Shown one piece after another: positions 1 to 8,893 of a stretch of 61,596 bases of DNA. A program made the translations under genes and the position numbers. The notes under the pieces are model-generated. The model saw only the letters and a list, made by a program, of their open reading frames with translations. It ran no database searches and was not told the DNA's origin. Positions within the stretch are counted from its first letter, which is position 1; every line of letters starts with the position of its first letter. Source of the DNA: a virus; IMG/VR virus record IMGVR_UViG_3300021090_000021, positions 1-61,596 of that record. The stretch is one strand, 5' to 3'.

Positions 1-79
1 AACTAGTGGTCTGCGCGCCGGCAGGCGCAACACCGATGCCGAGCGCGACCAGCGCCGCGAGGAGAAGCCGTTTGATCAT
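1..79 (-). CDS. Secreted protein, N-terminal fragment (runs off the left edge)
   Basis: An ATG at 79 opens a reading frame that continues out of the window. The 26 visible residues begin MIKRLLLAALVALGIG and end in an AGAQ-type site, a typical Sec signal peptide with signal peptidase I cleavage after AGA. The start overlaps the stop of the preceding gene (76-4191) as ATGA, so translation is probably coupled. It is the most distal gene seen of the late operon. Its function cannot be judged from the fragment. Confidence 0.6.
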   Translation of the reverse strand, partial: MIKRLLLAALVALGIGVAPAGAQTTS

Positions 80-3000
80 GCCGCCCGCCTATCGATCAGA
101 ACGTGATTTTCGTTGGAGCCGAAGCGCGGCCGCCAGCCCGGTGTTGGCGGCGTTCCTGATGGATCATTTGCATCCCACGCGCTCAGGTACATCGAGTAGG
201 CGTAATTCGGCATGATCTGGCCGGCAATTGTGTATTCCATCCCCGCGATGATCAGCGACGCTTCGATCGGCGGCTCCAGCAGCGGCCAGTTCAAGAAGCT
301 CGGCGTGATTACCTTCGCTGTCTCGCCTGGAAATTGAACCTCATCTGGATACTGACAAGTTTGGTTGGCCGGCCCGTTATCGAGATTGAAGAACGTCGAT
401 GTGGCGATCAAAGCAAAGTTGACGTAATAGAAGGTAGACACTCCACGCGGTCTCACCCCATCACCAAACGCGCCCCTGTTATTGTGAAGCTGCGCCTTGA
501 TCGGCCGAACTCCGATTCCCTCCGTTAGAGACACCCCAGCTTGGTTGGCACCAAGATTGTGAACCATGCCGCCCTGGAGAATTTCGAGCGGGAACGGGTC
601 GTAGACCCCATTGATCTCAAAACTTCGAACATGCAGATGCATCAACATCCATGCGTACTCGAAGATGGTTGTGCCCCACCCTCCAAAATTCGCAAACACT
701 GTTGCGTTGTCTTGCATATTCTCGTAGGCGTTCACGCCGGGCGTGAAGTTGCCGAAATAGTCAACCGGCTTGTAGTACGCCCACAATGACTGAAGACCGT
801 TGTACCACTGACCCTCAGAGCCGGTGACGAGAGCTTGCCCAGGGGCAGTCTGCGGGTTTCCATGTGAGAACTCCCACATCCCACGACCGATGTACTGACT
901 TAGATTTGCGCCGGATTGAAACGACGCAATGAAAGCCGTCTCGTAGGCCACCTCTCCTGTCAGACGGAACAAGTTGCCGGCGGCGAAGGAACGAAACCCA
1001 CGAACATTGATAGTATTGTCGAGAGCGTTCTGCGCGGTCGCGTATTGACCATCAGACCACCCCAAACCTGTCTGCAATCCAAGCACTGTCTTGTAATACG
1101 TATCGCGAGCACCGGCCGCGTTTGGTGCAGAAGTACGAATTGCTTCAGCCCAATCCCACATCAAGATCGCGGCGTTCTTGTATGCCAGCGCCTGCGCCGT
1201 CATACCTGCAATCGTAAGAACGCGTGAGCCCTTAGCGAGAGTCCCGGCGATGATGTAGTTCGAGGCATGATCGCCAGCGAACGTGAAATGTCTGCCGCGA
1301 TGTATCCAAGACGGCTCCCAAAAATTCTGCCCTACATCTCCGCCTTCGGGTTGAGATGACGCCATTTGACCGCCGATGGTGGCACCATCAAGGCCCATGG
1401 CCTGTCGATAGAAGTCGATCCCCCAAATTCCGGCTTGACCCAAGTCACCCAACGCATCGGTAGAGGCGTCCCAAATGCCGCCGATCAGCTCGCTGGCCTT
1501 AGGCAGGTTATGGTTCGTGTTGCGCGCGGCCGGACAGACCTCCCACACTTCCAGATAGTCATAGTATCCGAGCATGTGATGCAGCGCGAAGCAGTCCGAG
1601 TCCGCAGCATCCATGTGGCCGCCACGGACATCAATGCGCGTGGTCGTGATCCATGGCGAGTATCCACCTTGACCAGTCGGAGCGCCCTCGCTCGTGATGG
1701 CGAGATTCTGAGTTGAGAACGCTACGGGGAGATTGCTCCGATATTTTCTAACGCCATCCACGCCATCGTAGTATGTCGGTGCCGGGTATGTTGTTCCGAA
1801 ACGTCCATCAACCGTGCTGCATCGCTGATGATAGTCGCCGGCCGCGTGAACGGCAGCGGCGTCATTCCACACCTCATCGTCGAACCGCATCTCATCGCTG
1901 ACGCCAAGTCCTGGAATGTAGAGGCGATGCAGGCCGGCACCCGTAAAACCCGAATAGTCAAGATCGTAGACGTAGGTTCCCGCGCCGTTCATCTTATTCA
2001 ATTTGTTGATGAAGCCGCCGCCGCCAACCCATGGGGGCTGATCCGTGGCATCGATATCGGTGCCATCCGCATCTTGTAGAGCGATGATGTTGTCGTCGAT
2101 CCTGACGGCCAGATAGGTCCGCGTGTTAAATTGCGTCCTACCGGCGCCGTCGATGGCGCGCGGCTCTCTCGTTCCGCCGCCGGCCGGCGTCCATGTGTTC
2201 TGAAATCCAATCGCCTCCGGTCGGATCGTGTCGCCGGTTTGCAACCCATGGCCTGGAGCCGTCACGCGACATGGAACAACTGTCTTGTCAATATTGGTGA
2301 TCGCCACCCTGTTGGTGACACTGCTCATCGGATGGTGCGAGAGAATCGAGTAGTTATTGACAGTGTAGGTGCCACCATCGAACGTCGACCCATCCAGGTC
2401 GAACACGTGCTCGCTAATCTTGGTGATCTGCCACTGACCAAGAGCACTCGGAACGGTGGAGCCGAACTGCCCAAGCGTCTTGCGGATGAGAACGCGATCG
2501 CCAGTCACGAGCAATTTGTTTCCGCCGCTTGGCGTTGCAGTGCCAGGGAAGACGGCGGAATTCAGCGTAATGCGAATGGCGCCGGAGCCGTTGTCCGTAA
2601 TGGTAGAGATACTTCCGTTCGCGACGCCTCGGACATTGCTGGCGGTGATACGGCTGGGCTCGCAGTCGGTTGGAGATATCCGCAGCATCACATCGAACGT
2701 ATGAACGATGGTTCCGGCTTCATTGATCAGGTGCGCCTTGTTGGCTCCCACCAGCCCATATGTGGAATAATTGACCGCGCCTTCCTCGGAGCCATGGCCC
2801 GGAACCCAAATCGAGAGCTTGCCTTTCTTGTACACGTCGCTCGGCCGATGACCGTGCTGTGTCGTGTGGATCGCCTGCGATCTCGCTAGCTTGTCATTCC
2901 AGATAAATTCTTGCGTGGCACTCAAGCCGATATGCGAGAGATCAATCGAGTGCGTCGTCTGCGCAAGGTTTCCGCTCAGCTTGAGGAACAGGTAATGGCG

Positions 3001-4191
3001 CATCCGAGCCTGTTTTTCGAAAAGGTTCTGTGCCTGCTGATACGGCATCGACTTGCGATAGACCGCATCAACTGTTAGTCCTCCTATGGTCCCCCAGTTT
3101 GATAGAAGATCGGCGGCTGTTCGATCGATGTGATCGTAGCTATTCCCGCCGCTGAATTTCAGGTAGTTGTTATTGCGTCCGCAACGAAATGCCGTCTCGC
3201 TCGCGCTCGTGAACGGATTGGTGGCGGTCTCAAGGTTGCCCTGTCTCGTGATCGTCCCGCCAGAAACGTAAGCATTGACGAGCTGCGGAGCTCCCCGCAT
3301 GTGCCAGTTTGCAGAGGTCGAGAAGAACATCGAATTCAAGGGCAGGTAGTCGATGATGTCGATCTCGGTTGAGGACCACAGAGCACCCCAACAGGCGCCG
3401 TTGGCTTCTTCGGTCCCCACCACGCTACGGATGTTGCTGGTCTCTCCAGGCACGCCGTTGTTGGCGAGTTGGCTGCAAAATCCTCCGAACGTAAACGTCC
3501 CGCTGAATGTCGAGCCCGTGAGGTCGATGTGCGTACCGTCGACGATCGTGAACGACCACTGACCCTCTGCGGCCGTCACGCCTCCGGTGTTGTAGACGTA
3601 GATTTGACTGCCAGCATTCAGGTCGGCGGTGTCGTAGACCGTGAGCCTGATCGCGCCGGAGCCATTGTTAGCGCAGCCCTTGACCGCCAGCAGGACCGGG
3701 GATGTATAGCTCTTGGCGCTGGCAACAGTAACCCGCATGCCGCCCGAGGCATTGGCGACGATGCCGGTGATCGTCCCGCCAGACGGCGCTGTGGTGGCGA
3801 CCAGTGGATATTGGATTAACTCCTCATCCAAAAGCTCGATGCAGACGATATCCGGCGCCACCATGCCGATGTTGCGCAGGGTGATCGGCGCGGCATTGAC
3901 GGTGCCGGGCACGCCGGTTGCAATTGCCACCACGGCGGTGGCGGCGAACGCCTTCAGCAACATGCGGCGAGAGAGCCTCAACTCGCGGACGCCCTGTCGC
4001 TGCCAATGCTCATCCTGCTCTCGACGAACGGCGGTCGCATATCGAGCACCGATGGCCGGTGCCTGCAGGCGCTGCAGGAAGTAGGCAACAGGATTACGCT
4101 CAAAAAAATGGTAAAATTCGGCCGTCAGGATTTGACGCTGCCGCTCTAGGGACGAGCGCGTTGAGCGACTGAACTTCAGAGCCTTAGCCAT
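76..4191 (-). CDS. Very large phage surface/fibre-region protein with internal Tat-like signal
   Basis: A protein of 1371 residues. The ATG at 4191 was chosen over one at 4326 because AAGGGGG lies about 10 bases upstream of it. Residues 1-70 are basic and polar. An RR pair at 75-76 (LSRRMLLKAF) is followed by a hydrophobic stretch (about 78-95) and an A-rich NAA site near 100, which resembles a twin-arginine signal set inside the chain. The rest is rich in G, T, N and aromatic residues with beta-type repeats. The central part looks like a hydrolase or concanavalin-like virion protein, but no catalytic motif was recognised. It lies at the far end of the tail/fibre block, so a fibre, spike or secreted accessory role is possible. 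Function is unassigned. Confidence 0.7.
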   Translation of the reverse strand: MAKALKFSRSTRSSLERQRQILTAEFYHFFERNPVAYFLQRLQAPAIGARYATAVRREQDEHWQRQGVRELRLSRRMLLKAFAATAVVAIATGVPGTVNAAPITLRNIGMVAPDIVCIELLDEELIQYPLVATTAPSGGTITGIVANASGGMRVTVASAKSYTSPVLLAVKGCANNGSGAIRLTVYDTADLNAGSQIYVYNTGGVTAAEGQWSFTIVDGTHIDLTGSTFSGTFTFGGFCSQLANNGVPGETSNIRSVVGTEEANGACWGALWSSTEIDIIDYLPLNSMFFSTSANWHMRGAPQLVNAYVSGGTITRQGNLETATNPFTSASETAFRCGRNNNYLKFSGGNSYDHIDRTAADLLSNWGTIGGLTVDAVYRKSMPYQQAQNLFEKQARMRHYLFLKLSGNLAQTTHSIDLSHIGLSATQEFIWNDKLARSQAIHTTQHGHRPSDVYKKGKLSIWVPGHGSEEGAVNYSTYGLVGANKAHLINEAGTIVHTFDVMLRISPTDCEPSRITASNVRGVANGSISTITDNGSGAIRITLNSAVFPGTATPSGGNKLLVTGDRVLIRKTLGQFGSTVPSALGQWQITKISEHVFDLDGSTFDGGTYTVNNYSILSHHPMSSVTNRVAITNIDKTVVPCRVTAPGHGLQTGDTIRPEAIGFQNTWTPAGGGTREPRAIDGAGRTQFNTRTYLAVRIDDNIIALQDADGTDIDATDQPPWVGGGGFINKLNKMNGAGTYVYDLDYSGFTGAGLHRLYIPGLGVSDEMRFDDEVWNDAAAVHAAGDYHQRCSTVDGRFGTTYPAPTYYDGVDGVRKYRSNLPVAFSTQNLAITSEGAPTGQGGYSPWITTTRIDVRGGHMDAADSDCFALHHMLGYYDYLEVWEVCPAARNTNHNLPKASELIGGIWDASTDALGDLGQAGIWGIDFYRQAMGLDGATIGGQMASSQPEGGDVGQNFWEPSWIHRGRHFTFAGDHASNYIIAGTLAKGSRVLTIAGMTAQALAYKNAAILMWDWAEAIRTSAPNAAGARDTYYKTVLGLQTGLGWSDGQYATAQNALDNTINVRGFRSFAAGNLFRLTGEVAYETAFIASFQSGANLSQYIGRGMWEFSHGNPQTAPGQALVTGSEGQWYNGLQSLWAYYKPVDYFGNFTPGVNAYENMQDNATVFANFGGWGTTIFEYAWMLMHLHVRSFEINGVYDPFPLEILQGGMVHNLGANQAGVSLTEGIGVRPIKAQLHNNRGAFGDGVRPRGVSTFYYVNFALIATSTFFNLDNGPANQTCQYPDEVQFPGETAKVITPSFLNWPLLEPPIEASLIIAGMEYTIAGQIMPNYAYSMYLSAWDANDPSGTPPTPGWRPRFGSNENHVLIDRRAA

Positions 4192-4241
4192 ACGGATTAG
4201 ACCCCCTTGCCGACGAGCTGTGGTTGTGATTGTATTTTTTG

Positions 4242-4343
4242 ATGTATCATTTCGTAGTCTACAGCCTGATCGGCGCCTGGCTCTTGCTGATCGCCATGCA
4301 ATTTTTGGTCGAGCCCGGCTTTGCACTGTTTGGTGTGAAATGA
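4242..4343 (+). CDS. Small single-span membrane protein, opposite strand
   Basis: A 33-residue frame (MYHFVVYSLIGAWLLLIAMQ, then a short tail) with one hydrophobic segment. It is read against the surrounding late genes. Its TGA overlaps the ATG of the next plus-strand frame (ATGA at 4340-4343), a pattern of translational coupling. No good ribosome binding site is visible, so the call rests on the overlap and the membrane-like composition. Confidence 0.4.
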   Translation: MYHFVVYSLIGAWLLLIAMQFLVEPGFALFGVK

Positions 4344-4549
4344 GCGCAATTGATTGGGTTCGCTTCTGCTACGAGCGCGAGCGACCGGCCAACCGGTTCT
4401 ACTGGCACAAGTGGAATGTCTTCATCCCGGTGAGGACACGCGACGGATCGCTGACCATCGGATACGTCTGGCGTCGGCGCGTACCCCAGGGATGGGAGTA
4501 CACGCGCCGACCGATAATGGATGAGGAGAGAGCAGAATCATTTTGGTGA
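4340..4549 (+). CDS. Hypothetical basic aromatic-rich protein, opposite strand
   Basis: A 69-residue protein rich in W, Y, F and R (FYWHKWNVFIPV, WRRRVPQGWEYTRR). It is coupled by ATGA to the small membrane protein before it. The pair sits between two leftward late genes (starts and stops at 4191 and 4550) and would be transcribed separately, as phage cargo (moron) genes often are. No family was recognised. An alternative in-frame start lies at 4220. Confidence 0.5.
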   Translation: MSAIDWVRFCYERERPANRFYWHKWNVFIPVRTRDGSLTIGYVWRRRVPQGWEYTRRPIMDEERAESFW

Positions 4550-5452
4550 TCAGAAGCCCCAAAATGTCTGTTGATTAGCCGTAACATCGTCCCGTTGAGT
4601 GGCATCCCACGCAGCATCCCAAGCCCCGCCCTCACGGAAGTCACCATCCAGGAACGAGCTGCCGAACTGGCCGATAAGCCAAAATGTATTTGGGTAGCCT
4701 GTACCGGCGTCTCCGGTGGTATCGGTGCCGTCGATGTTGATGACGGACGACGTGCTATTCATCACCCCTTGCAGAGCATGCCACGTGTTATCCGCTGCAG
4801 TTGCGAGCAAATCGGTGCCGCCATAGACACCCAATGTGTTGGCGCCGACACCGAACTCAGCGCCCCGTGATACGCCACCCCAGATGCCTTGCGTATTGGT
4901 GAAGTTGCCCGTGCGCTTGGCCACGGTGCTGAGGGTGACGGGCTGCGAGCCAGCCGCCAGCGTTGCCAAGTACGCTCCGCCTGTCGCACGAACAAAATGA
5001 ACGTGGCCGAGACCCGTGTTGATAAGTTGAGCTTGTAGTCCCGCAGTTGCTTGCCCTTGATTTCGTCCGTTTCCGGACTGATCGTAAAACGTGGTGACAA
5101 ATACGTTTGCTCCACCAGCCCAACTATCGAAAACAGACGCCAAATTGAGACTGCCACCCGCCGCAGACACGACGTCCATTTCGGCCTGATCGCTGTCGCG
5201 GCGAACGCGGATCAGGCTGGCGCCGATGGTGGCCTGCGTGTAGGCGCGAATGCCCCACCACACCACAGCTCCACTAACGACATCACCGGGGCCGACATAG
5301 CCCCCACCGCCACCGCCACCGGCCTTCTTTCCCGCGCCGGTCTGCATCAGTTGCGCGGCCGCCGGCCGGATGATCGCCGGTGCAGCCGGAATGAATAGTG
5401 TCGCGGCGGCACCGAGAAGAAACCGGCGCCGGGGGATCAGCAGCTTGGCCAT
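4550..5452 (-). CDS. Tat-signal protein with arabinofuranosidase-like (concanavalin-type) domain
   Basis: A 300-residue protein. The N-terminus has PRRRFLLGAA followed by a hydrophobic stretch and AAA sites near 33, a twin-arginine-type signal. A glycine run (GGGGGGGYVGPGD) links to a domain containing LIRVRRDSDQAEMDV and VTTFYDQSGNGRNQGQ. These match the sequence pattern of the alpha-L-arabinofuranosidase B catalytic/concanavalin-like family, which is often found on phage virions. The remainder has LamG-like features. Catalytic residues were not identified, so sugar binding is as likely as hydrolysis. It lies in the fibre/decoration block. Confidence 0.65.
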   Translation of the reverse strand: MAKLLIPRRRFLLGAAATLFIPAAPAIIRPAAAQLMQTGAGKKAGGGGGGGYVGPGDVVSGAVVWWGIRAYTQATIGASLIRVRRDSDQAEMDVVSAAGGSLNLASVFDSWAGGANVFVTTFYDQSGNGRNQGQATAGLQAQLINTGLGHVHFVRATGGAYLATLAAGSQPVTLSTVAKRTGNFTNTQGIWGGVSRGAEFGVGANTLGVYGGTDLLATAADNTWHALQGVMNSTSSVINIDGTDTTGDAGTGYPNTFWLIGQFGSSFLDGDFREGGAWDAAWDATQRDDVTANQQTFWGF

Positions 5453-5467
5453 CTTATTAAATCCTTC

Positions 5468-6307
5468 TCAGGGCGTCTTGAAGTAGTGAACCATCGCCTG
5501 CACCGGCTGGCCGGCGGAGGTGTTGATGCAGAGCGCATTGCTCGCGGCGGTGGCCAGCGACGCCGGCGGCACATTGGAATTCACCAGGCCGACCTGGGCG
5601 GTGAGCTGCCAAGCCGGGGTCAGATTGGTGGAGCCCGTCGCACAGGCCGTCCCGGTGCCGTAAATCAGTTTTACGTTCGCGGTGCCGCCGGCCAAGATCG
5701 ACAGACCGCAGACATAAATCGTCTTGCCTGAGGTCAGCGCGACAAGCTCCGTGGAGCCGTTGGTCGAGGCGTCATAAATCGCGGTGGCGTTGCAGGGTGA
5801 CTGCACCGACAGCACGTTGGTCGTGCTCGGCACCCCCGGCGTCCCGACCGCCACAATCCCGGAGGTGAGATTCTGGTTGGTGCGCTTTTGCAAGGCGATC
5901 AGCGAACAGCTGCCGTTGTCGCTGGCGCAAGCGGTATCGGCCTGGGCTCCAAGATCGACCACAGCGCCAGACGCGACCGCGCCGGATGCGAAAGCCCCGG
6001 ATGCATAGGCGCCGGACGCCACAGCACCCGAGGCGACGCCACCCGATGCTATGTTGACTTTTGCAGCCGTTGCATTCGCCCCCGTATTGGCAATGCTGAC
6101 CTGCAGCGGAACCGCTGCGGTTCCAACCTCAATATTGGATGAATTGATCAGAACCGTCGCCGGACACACCTTCGAGGTTGAGCAGACGAACGAAAACGCC
6201 GTCTGCACTACACCGCCGGAATCCTTGAATGTGTAGTCCGCCAACACATAGCCGCCGGCCAGCGAGATGATGCAAGCCACGACGATCGTTCGAAGCCAAT
6301 TTCGCAT
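5468..6307 (-). CDS. Secreted virion-associated protein with ASGA repeats
   Basis: A 279-residue protein starting at ATG 6307, with AAGGAT a few bases upstream. Residues 1-25 are a Sec-type signal ending in VLADY. The segment DYTFKDSGG and the motif NSSNIEVGTAAVPLQV resemble the next gene upstream, so they are paralogues. Around residues 90-120 there are six five-residue repeats of the ASGAV type, encoded near 5960-6050. The C-terminal half is beta-rich with several cysteines. No function is known. The context suggests a decoration or fibre role. Confidence 0.65.
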   Translation of the reverse strand: MRNWLRTIVVACIISLAGGYVLADYTFKDSGGVVQTAFSFVCSTSKVCPATVLINSSNIEVGTAAVPLQVSIANTGANATAAKVNIASGGVASGAVASGAYASGAFASGAVASGAVVDLGAQADTACASDNGSCSLIALQKRTNQNLTSGIVAVGTPGVPSTTNVLSVQSPCNATAIYDASTNGSTELVALTSGKTIYVCGLSILAGGTANVKLIYGTGTACATGSTNLTPAWQLTAQVGLVNSNVPPASLATAASNALCINTSAGQPVQAMVHYFKTP

Positions 6308-6342
6308 GATGATGATCCTTGATAACGGCCAACGGGCCGGGT

Positions 6343-6918
6343 TCACTTGAAGCTGTAGGAGATGGTGACGCCGGGAGCGGCACTCGTATTGTCGTTATCG
6401 TTGATGCCGCCGGTGAGACACATGCCGATCCCATTGGGATAGCTTTCGCCATAGGGACCGAGCGGAACCGCAACGCCATCGGCACCGGTCGACGCCGGCA
6501 CCGCATAGGTCGCAACCACTGTGCCAGACGCACATGCCGGCGCCGACGCGGTGTCGTAGAATTTCAGGAAATAGACGGTCGCCGTGGTGTTGACCGCCAC
6601 AATCTTGCAGAGCAGACCGGCCGATGTCTTGATGCTGGTCGAGTTGGTCGACGCCGCGCTCAAGAGCTTGTTGGGCGTACACCCGCCACTGGTCGGCGCG
6701 GCAAGCGTCATAGCGCCGCCCACCTGCAGCGGCAATGCCGTGATCCCAACCTCGGCCGACGACGAATTGACCAAGGTTACAGCGGGCTGCACCTTGCCGC
6801 CGGCCGTGAATGAAAAGAAATTGGCGAAACCCGGCAACGCATAGTCGCCGAGCGCGTAGCCGCCGAAAAACGTCAGCAGCAATGCCGTGGGAAGAATGAA
6901 CCGCAGTGATCGGATCAT
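6343..6918 (-). CDS. Secreted phage protein, paralogue of flanking genes
   Basis: A 191-residue protein with an N-terminal hydrophobic signal (ILPTALLLTFFGGYALGDY). It shares NSS.EVG.TALPLQV with the gene at 5468-6307. With the gene at 7128-7586 it shares a longer pattern: a TSIK segment, YFLKFYDTASAP.C, a PAST.. segment and C.TGG..D.D near the end. Paired cysteines fit an exported beta-sandwich. No family name was recognised. Confidence 0.65.
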   Translation of the reverse strand: MIRSLRFILPTALLLTFFGGYALGDYALPGFANFFSFTAGGKVQPAVTLVNSSSAEVGITALPLQVGGAMTLAAPTSGGCTPNKLLSAASTNSTSIKTSAGLLCKIVAVNTTATVYFLKFYDTASAPACASGTVVATYAVPASTGADGVAVPLGPYGESYPNGIGMCLTGGINDNDNTSAAPGVTISYSFK

Positions 6919-6921
6919 GGC

Positions 6922-7131
6922 TCAGAGTCCTGGTAAGAGGGGGATATAGTAGGTGTAGCACCCGTCCACGTCGGACAGATCGAGCGACGGGTCGGCGCAT
7001 GCCGCCGGTGGCGTGCCGGGCGCGGACGACCCGACACCCTTGAGCAGCATGTTGGCCCAAGCCGCGGCCGCGCCGAGCAGGACAATCGCCATGCACAGAA
7101 CGGCCAGAAAGTCGCGGACGCGGGCGCTCAC
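6922..7131 (-). CDS. Small membrane-anchored or secreted protein
   Basis: A 69-residue frame starting with GTG at 7131, which overlaps the TGA of the upstream gene as GTGA. One hydrophobic segment (FLAVLCMAIVLLGAAAAW) is followed by a short polar tail with two cysteines (CADPSLDLSDVDGCYTYYI). It ends 3 bases before the next start. It is tightly packed between two secreted paralogues, so it is probably part of the same unit. Function unknown. Confidence 0.6.
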   Translation of the reverse strand: MSARVRDFLAVLCMAIVLLGAAAAWANMLLKGVGSSAPGTPPAACADPSLDLSDVDGCYTYYIPLLPGL

Positions 7132-7586
7132 TTGTAGCCACCATTGCAGAACACGCCGGTGGCGGCCGCGCTGGCGTCGTTGTCGGCCGAGCCGCCGGTG
7201 ATGCAGGCAGCGATGCCGGTCGTGAACTCGCGACCCACGGCTCCGAAGATGATCGAGAACCCATTGCCGTCCGTGCTGGCCGGAATCGGATAGGGGCCGG
7301 CGTAGACGGCGTCGGTGTTGCAGGTCGGCGCCGACGCCTTGTTGTAGAACTTGAGATAATATTTCGTCGCCGTCTGGTTCACGCAGGTGATGTCGTAGAC
7401 GTTGCCCGGCGTGGCCTTGATGCTGGTGGCATTGGTGGTGGCCGCACTCACGATGCGAAACGGCGTCGACCCACTGGCCAGCTCGCTCGGCCAGATCGAG
7501 ACGCGCGCTTGCTGCGCCAGCACGGGAAGGCCGAGCGACAGAAAGATCAGAGCAGCGACGATCGCCGCGGTGCGGAGCCACGTCAT
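7128..7586 (-). CDS. Secreted phage protein, paralogue of 6343-6918
   Basis: A 152-residue protein with a clear Sec signal (residues 1-24, ending PVLAQQ). The mature part repeats the pattern of its neighbour: TSIKATPGNVYDI, YYLKFYNKASAPTC, YPIPASTDGNG and CITGGSADND. This indicates a tandem gene duplication. Likely a virion surface protein by context only. Confidence 0.65.
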   Translation of the reverse strand: MTWLRTAAIVAALIFLSLGLPVLAQQARVSIWPSELASGSTPFRIVSAATTNATSIKATPGNVYDITCVNQTATKYYLKFYNKASAPTCNTDAVYAGPYPIPASTDGNGFSIIFGAVGREFTTGIAACITGGSADNDASAAATGVFCNGGYK

Positions 7587-7758
7587 GGCAGTCTCCCGGT
7601 TCGAAGTTGTTAGGAAGTATGCGGCCGCGGCCGCGAAAGTCCGTCGCGCGCCACCATGCAGCGACGCTTGGCCGAAACGATGACCACGAGCAGCAGGGCG
7701 ACCTCGATGAGGACATCGATCCCACGCGGCGTCTTGTAATTGCGGCCTCTACTGAATA

Positions 7759-7784
7759 GGGCCGCCCGCTTTCACGGACGGCCC
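7759..7784 (-). terminator. Hairpin downstream of 7811-8263
   Basis: GGGCCG at 7759-7764 pairs with CGGCCC at 7779-7784, and an inner CCG/CGG lengthens the stem past one mismatch. The loop is about 6 nt. No U-run follows on the minus strand, so it may be a weak terminator or an RNA processing signal. Confidence 0.4.
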
Positions 7785-7810
7785 CCTCAAAATCTGCGCG
7801 CGATCGAACT

Positions 7811-8263
7811 TTACTTCACTTGGAAGAACAGATCCCCTGTCTGCACCGTCAGCGGGACAAACCAGCTCGTGACACCGCAATTGGGGAAACGCAGCGTCGC
7901 TCGATATGACGTCAGTCCGTGCGGCAATGTCTCGCTGAGCGCAAAAGGATTGTCTGATACCTGCTCACCCATCCTGGTCGGGATTCTTAGATCGAATTTC
8001 AGGTATGGACGAACAACGAGATCAGAGCCGACGATTTCCCGCGAGACAACAGCTTCGCAAGCGCGGTACCAATGAGTTTTCCAGCGCACGACAACGCGAT
8101 CGCCTGGCACCGGTGCACTTGGCAGTATCTCGCCACTGATATATTCGAGTGGATCTCTACGATCGTACACCACGGCGCCGAACACCAAGCCGGCCAATAA
8201 TGGCAGAACAATCATGTTCTCCAACGACCAGGTCAAAGCGCGGCGCGGGGTGATCGAGATCAT
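7811..8263 (-). CDS. Membrane-anchored hypothetical phage protein
   Basis: A 150-residue protein with one N-terminal membrane span (about residues 17-32, IVLPLLAGLVFGAVV) and a beta-rich extracytoplasmic domain containing two cysteines. It lies in the lysis/membrane cluster (7811-9786) and could be a spanin-like or envelope protein. No family was recognised. Confidence 0.6.
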   Translation of the reverse strand: MISITPRRALTWSLENMIVLPLLAGLVFGAVVYDRRDPLEYISGEILPSAPVPGDRVVVRWKTHWYRACEAVVSREIVGSDLVVRPYLKFDLRIPTRMGEQVSDNPFALSETLPHGLTSYRATLRFPNCGVTSWFVPLTVQTGDLFFQVK

Positions 8264-8266
8264 GGA

Positions 8267-8470
8267 TCAACCCTTTCCGATGAACGTCAGAATATTCTGC
8301 TTGAAGGCCACCGCGCCCGCCGCTGCGCCGCCGAGGACGATTCCGCACTTCCACAGCAACCGGCCCATCCAGCGCGAGCGCTCATAGGTTTCGAGCATCT
8401 CCAGAAGCTCGGACCCATGCTTCTTGAGCTCGGCCAGAACCTCATCGTCGGTCAGGTTCTTGTTAGCCAT
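8267..8470 (-). CDS. Small phage membrane protein (lysis cluster)
   Basis: A 67-residue protein with a charged helix (DDEVLAELKKHGSELLEMLETYERSRW) followed by one or two hydrophobic stretches (GIVLGGAAAGAVAF). The layout resembles the soluble-helix-plus-membrane-anchor proteins found near holins. It is separated from the next gene by 139 bp, in which I see no gene. Confidence 0.6.
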   Translation of the reverse strand: MANKNLTDDEVLAELKKHGSELLEMLETYERSRWMGRLLWKCGIVLGGAAAGAVAFKQNILTFIGKG

Positions 8471-8609
8471 GCTGTTCCGCCGTGGTAGGCCGGAACCGCC
8501 TCCGGAGGCATCTTCTGTGGGAGACTTCCGCAGCCGTCATGGAGGCTTACCCCTTCATGGTGGTCAGGGCCGGTCGGTCGTTGCAAGCTTCCGACTGGCC
8601 CGCTTGTGT

Positions 8610-8864
8610 TCAAGCCCGCGGCGGATTTGCCGGCAACGACTCGGGTGTGACGGTGCTCGTGAACCAGGTCTTGAGCACCACGGTCAGCACGCTTTGAGCG
8701 AGCGTCGTCACCGCCAAGACCTTGACCTGCGTCGCATCGTCGAGGCCGAGCGCGTTGGTCGTGACCAGCGTCATCACGGCGGCGCCGACCTGGGTCCAGT
8801 TGATCTTGCTCAGGAACGCAGATTTGGTCTGAACGCGTGTCGTGAGAGCTTGGTCAATCGACAT
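8610..8864 (-). CDS. Holin-like small membrane protein
   Basis: An 84-residue protein. The ATG at 8864 was preferred to a longer frame because GGAG lies about 8 bases upstream. It has two hydrophobic segments (VGAAVMTLVTTNALGL and VLAVTTLAQSVLTVVL) and the C-terminal signature TWFTSTVTPESL, which I recognise from small prophage membrane proteins of Rhizobiales located beside endolysins. A holin role is inferred from size, topology and neighbours. Confidence 0.6.
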   Translation of the reverse strand: MSIDQALTTRVQTKSAFLSKINWTQVGAAVMTLVTTNALGLDDATQVKVLAVTTLAQSVLTVVLKTWFTSTVTPESLPANPPRA

Positions 8865-8893
8865 GGTCTCGTCTCCGTTGTTGGTTATGGATG

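Noticed and set aside
7605-7740. Minus-strand stretch encoding a membrane-like peptide (IDVLIEVALLLVVIVSAK)
   Set aside because: No ATG, GTG or TTG precedes the hydrophobic part in that frame after the stop, so it was not called a gene. It may be a remnant.
8471-8609. Small gap in the lysis cluster
   Set aside because: Frames on both strands are short and lack RBS. Only a GCCTCCGGAGGC palindrome is seen.
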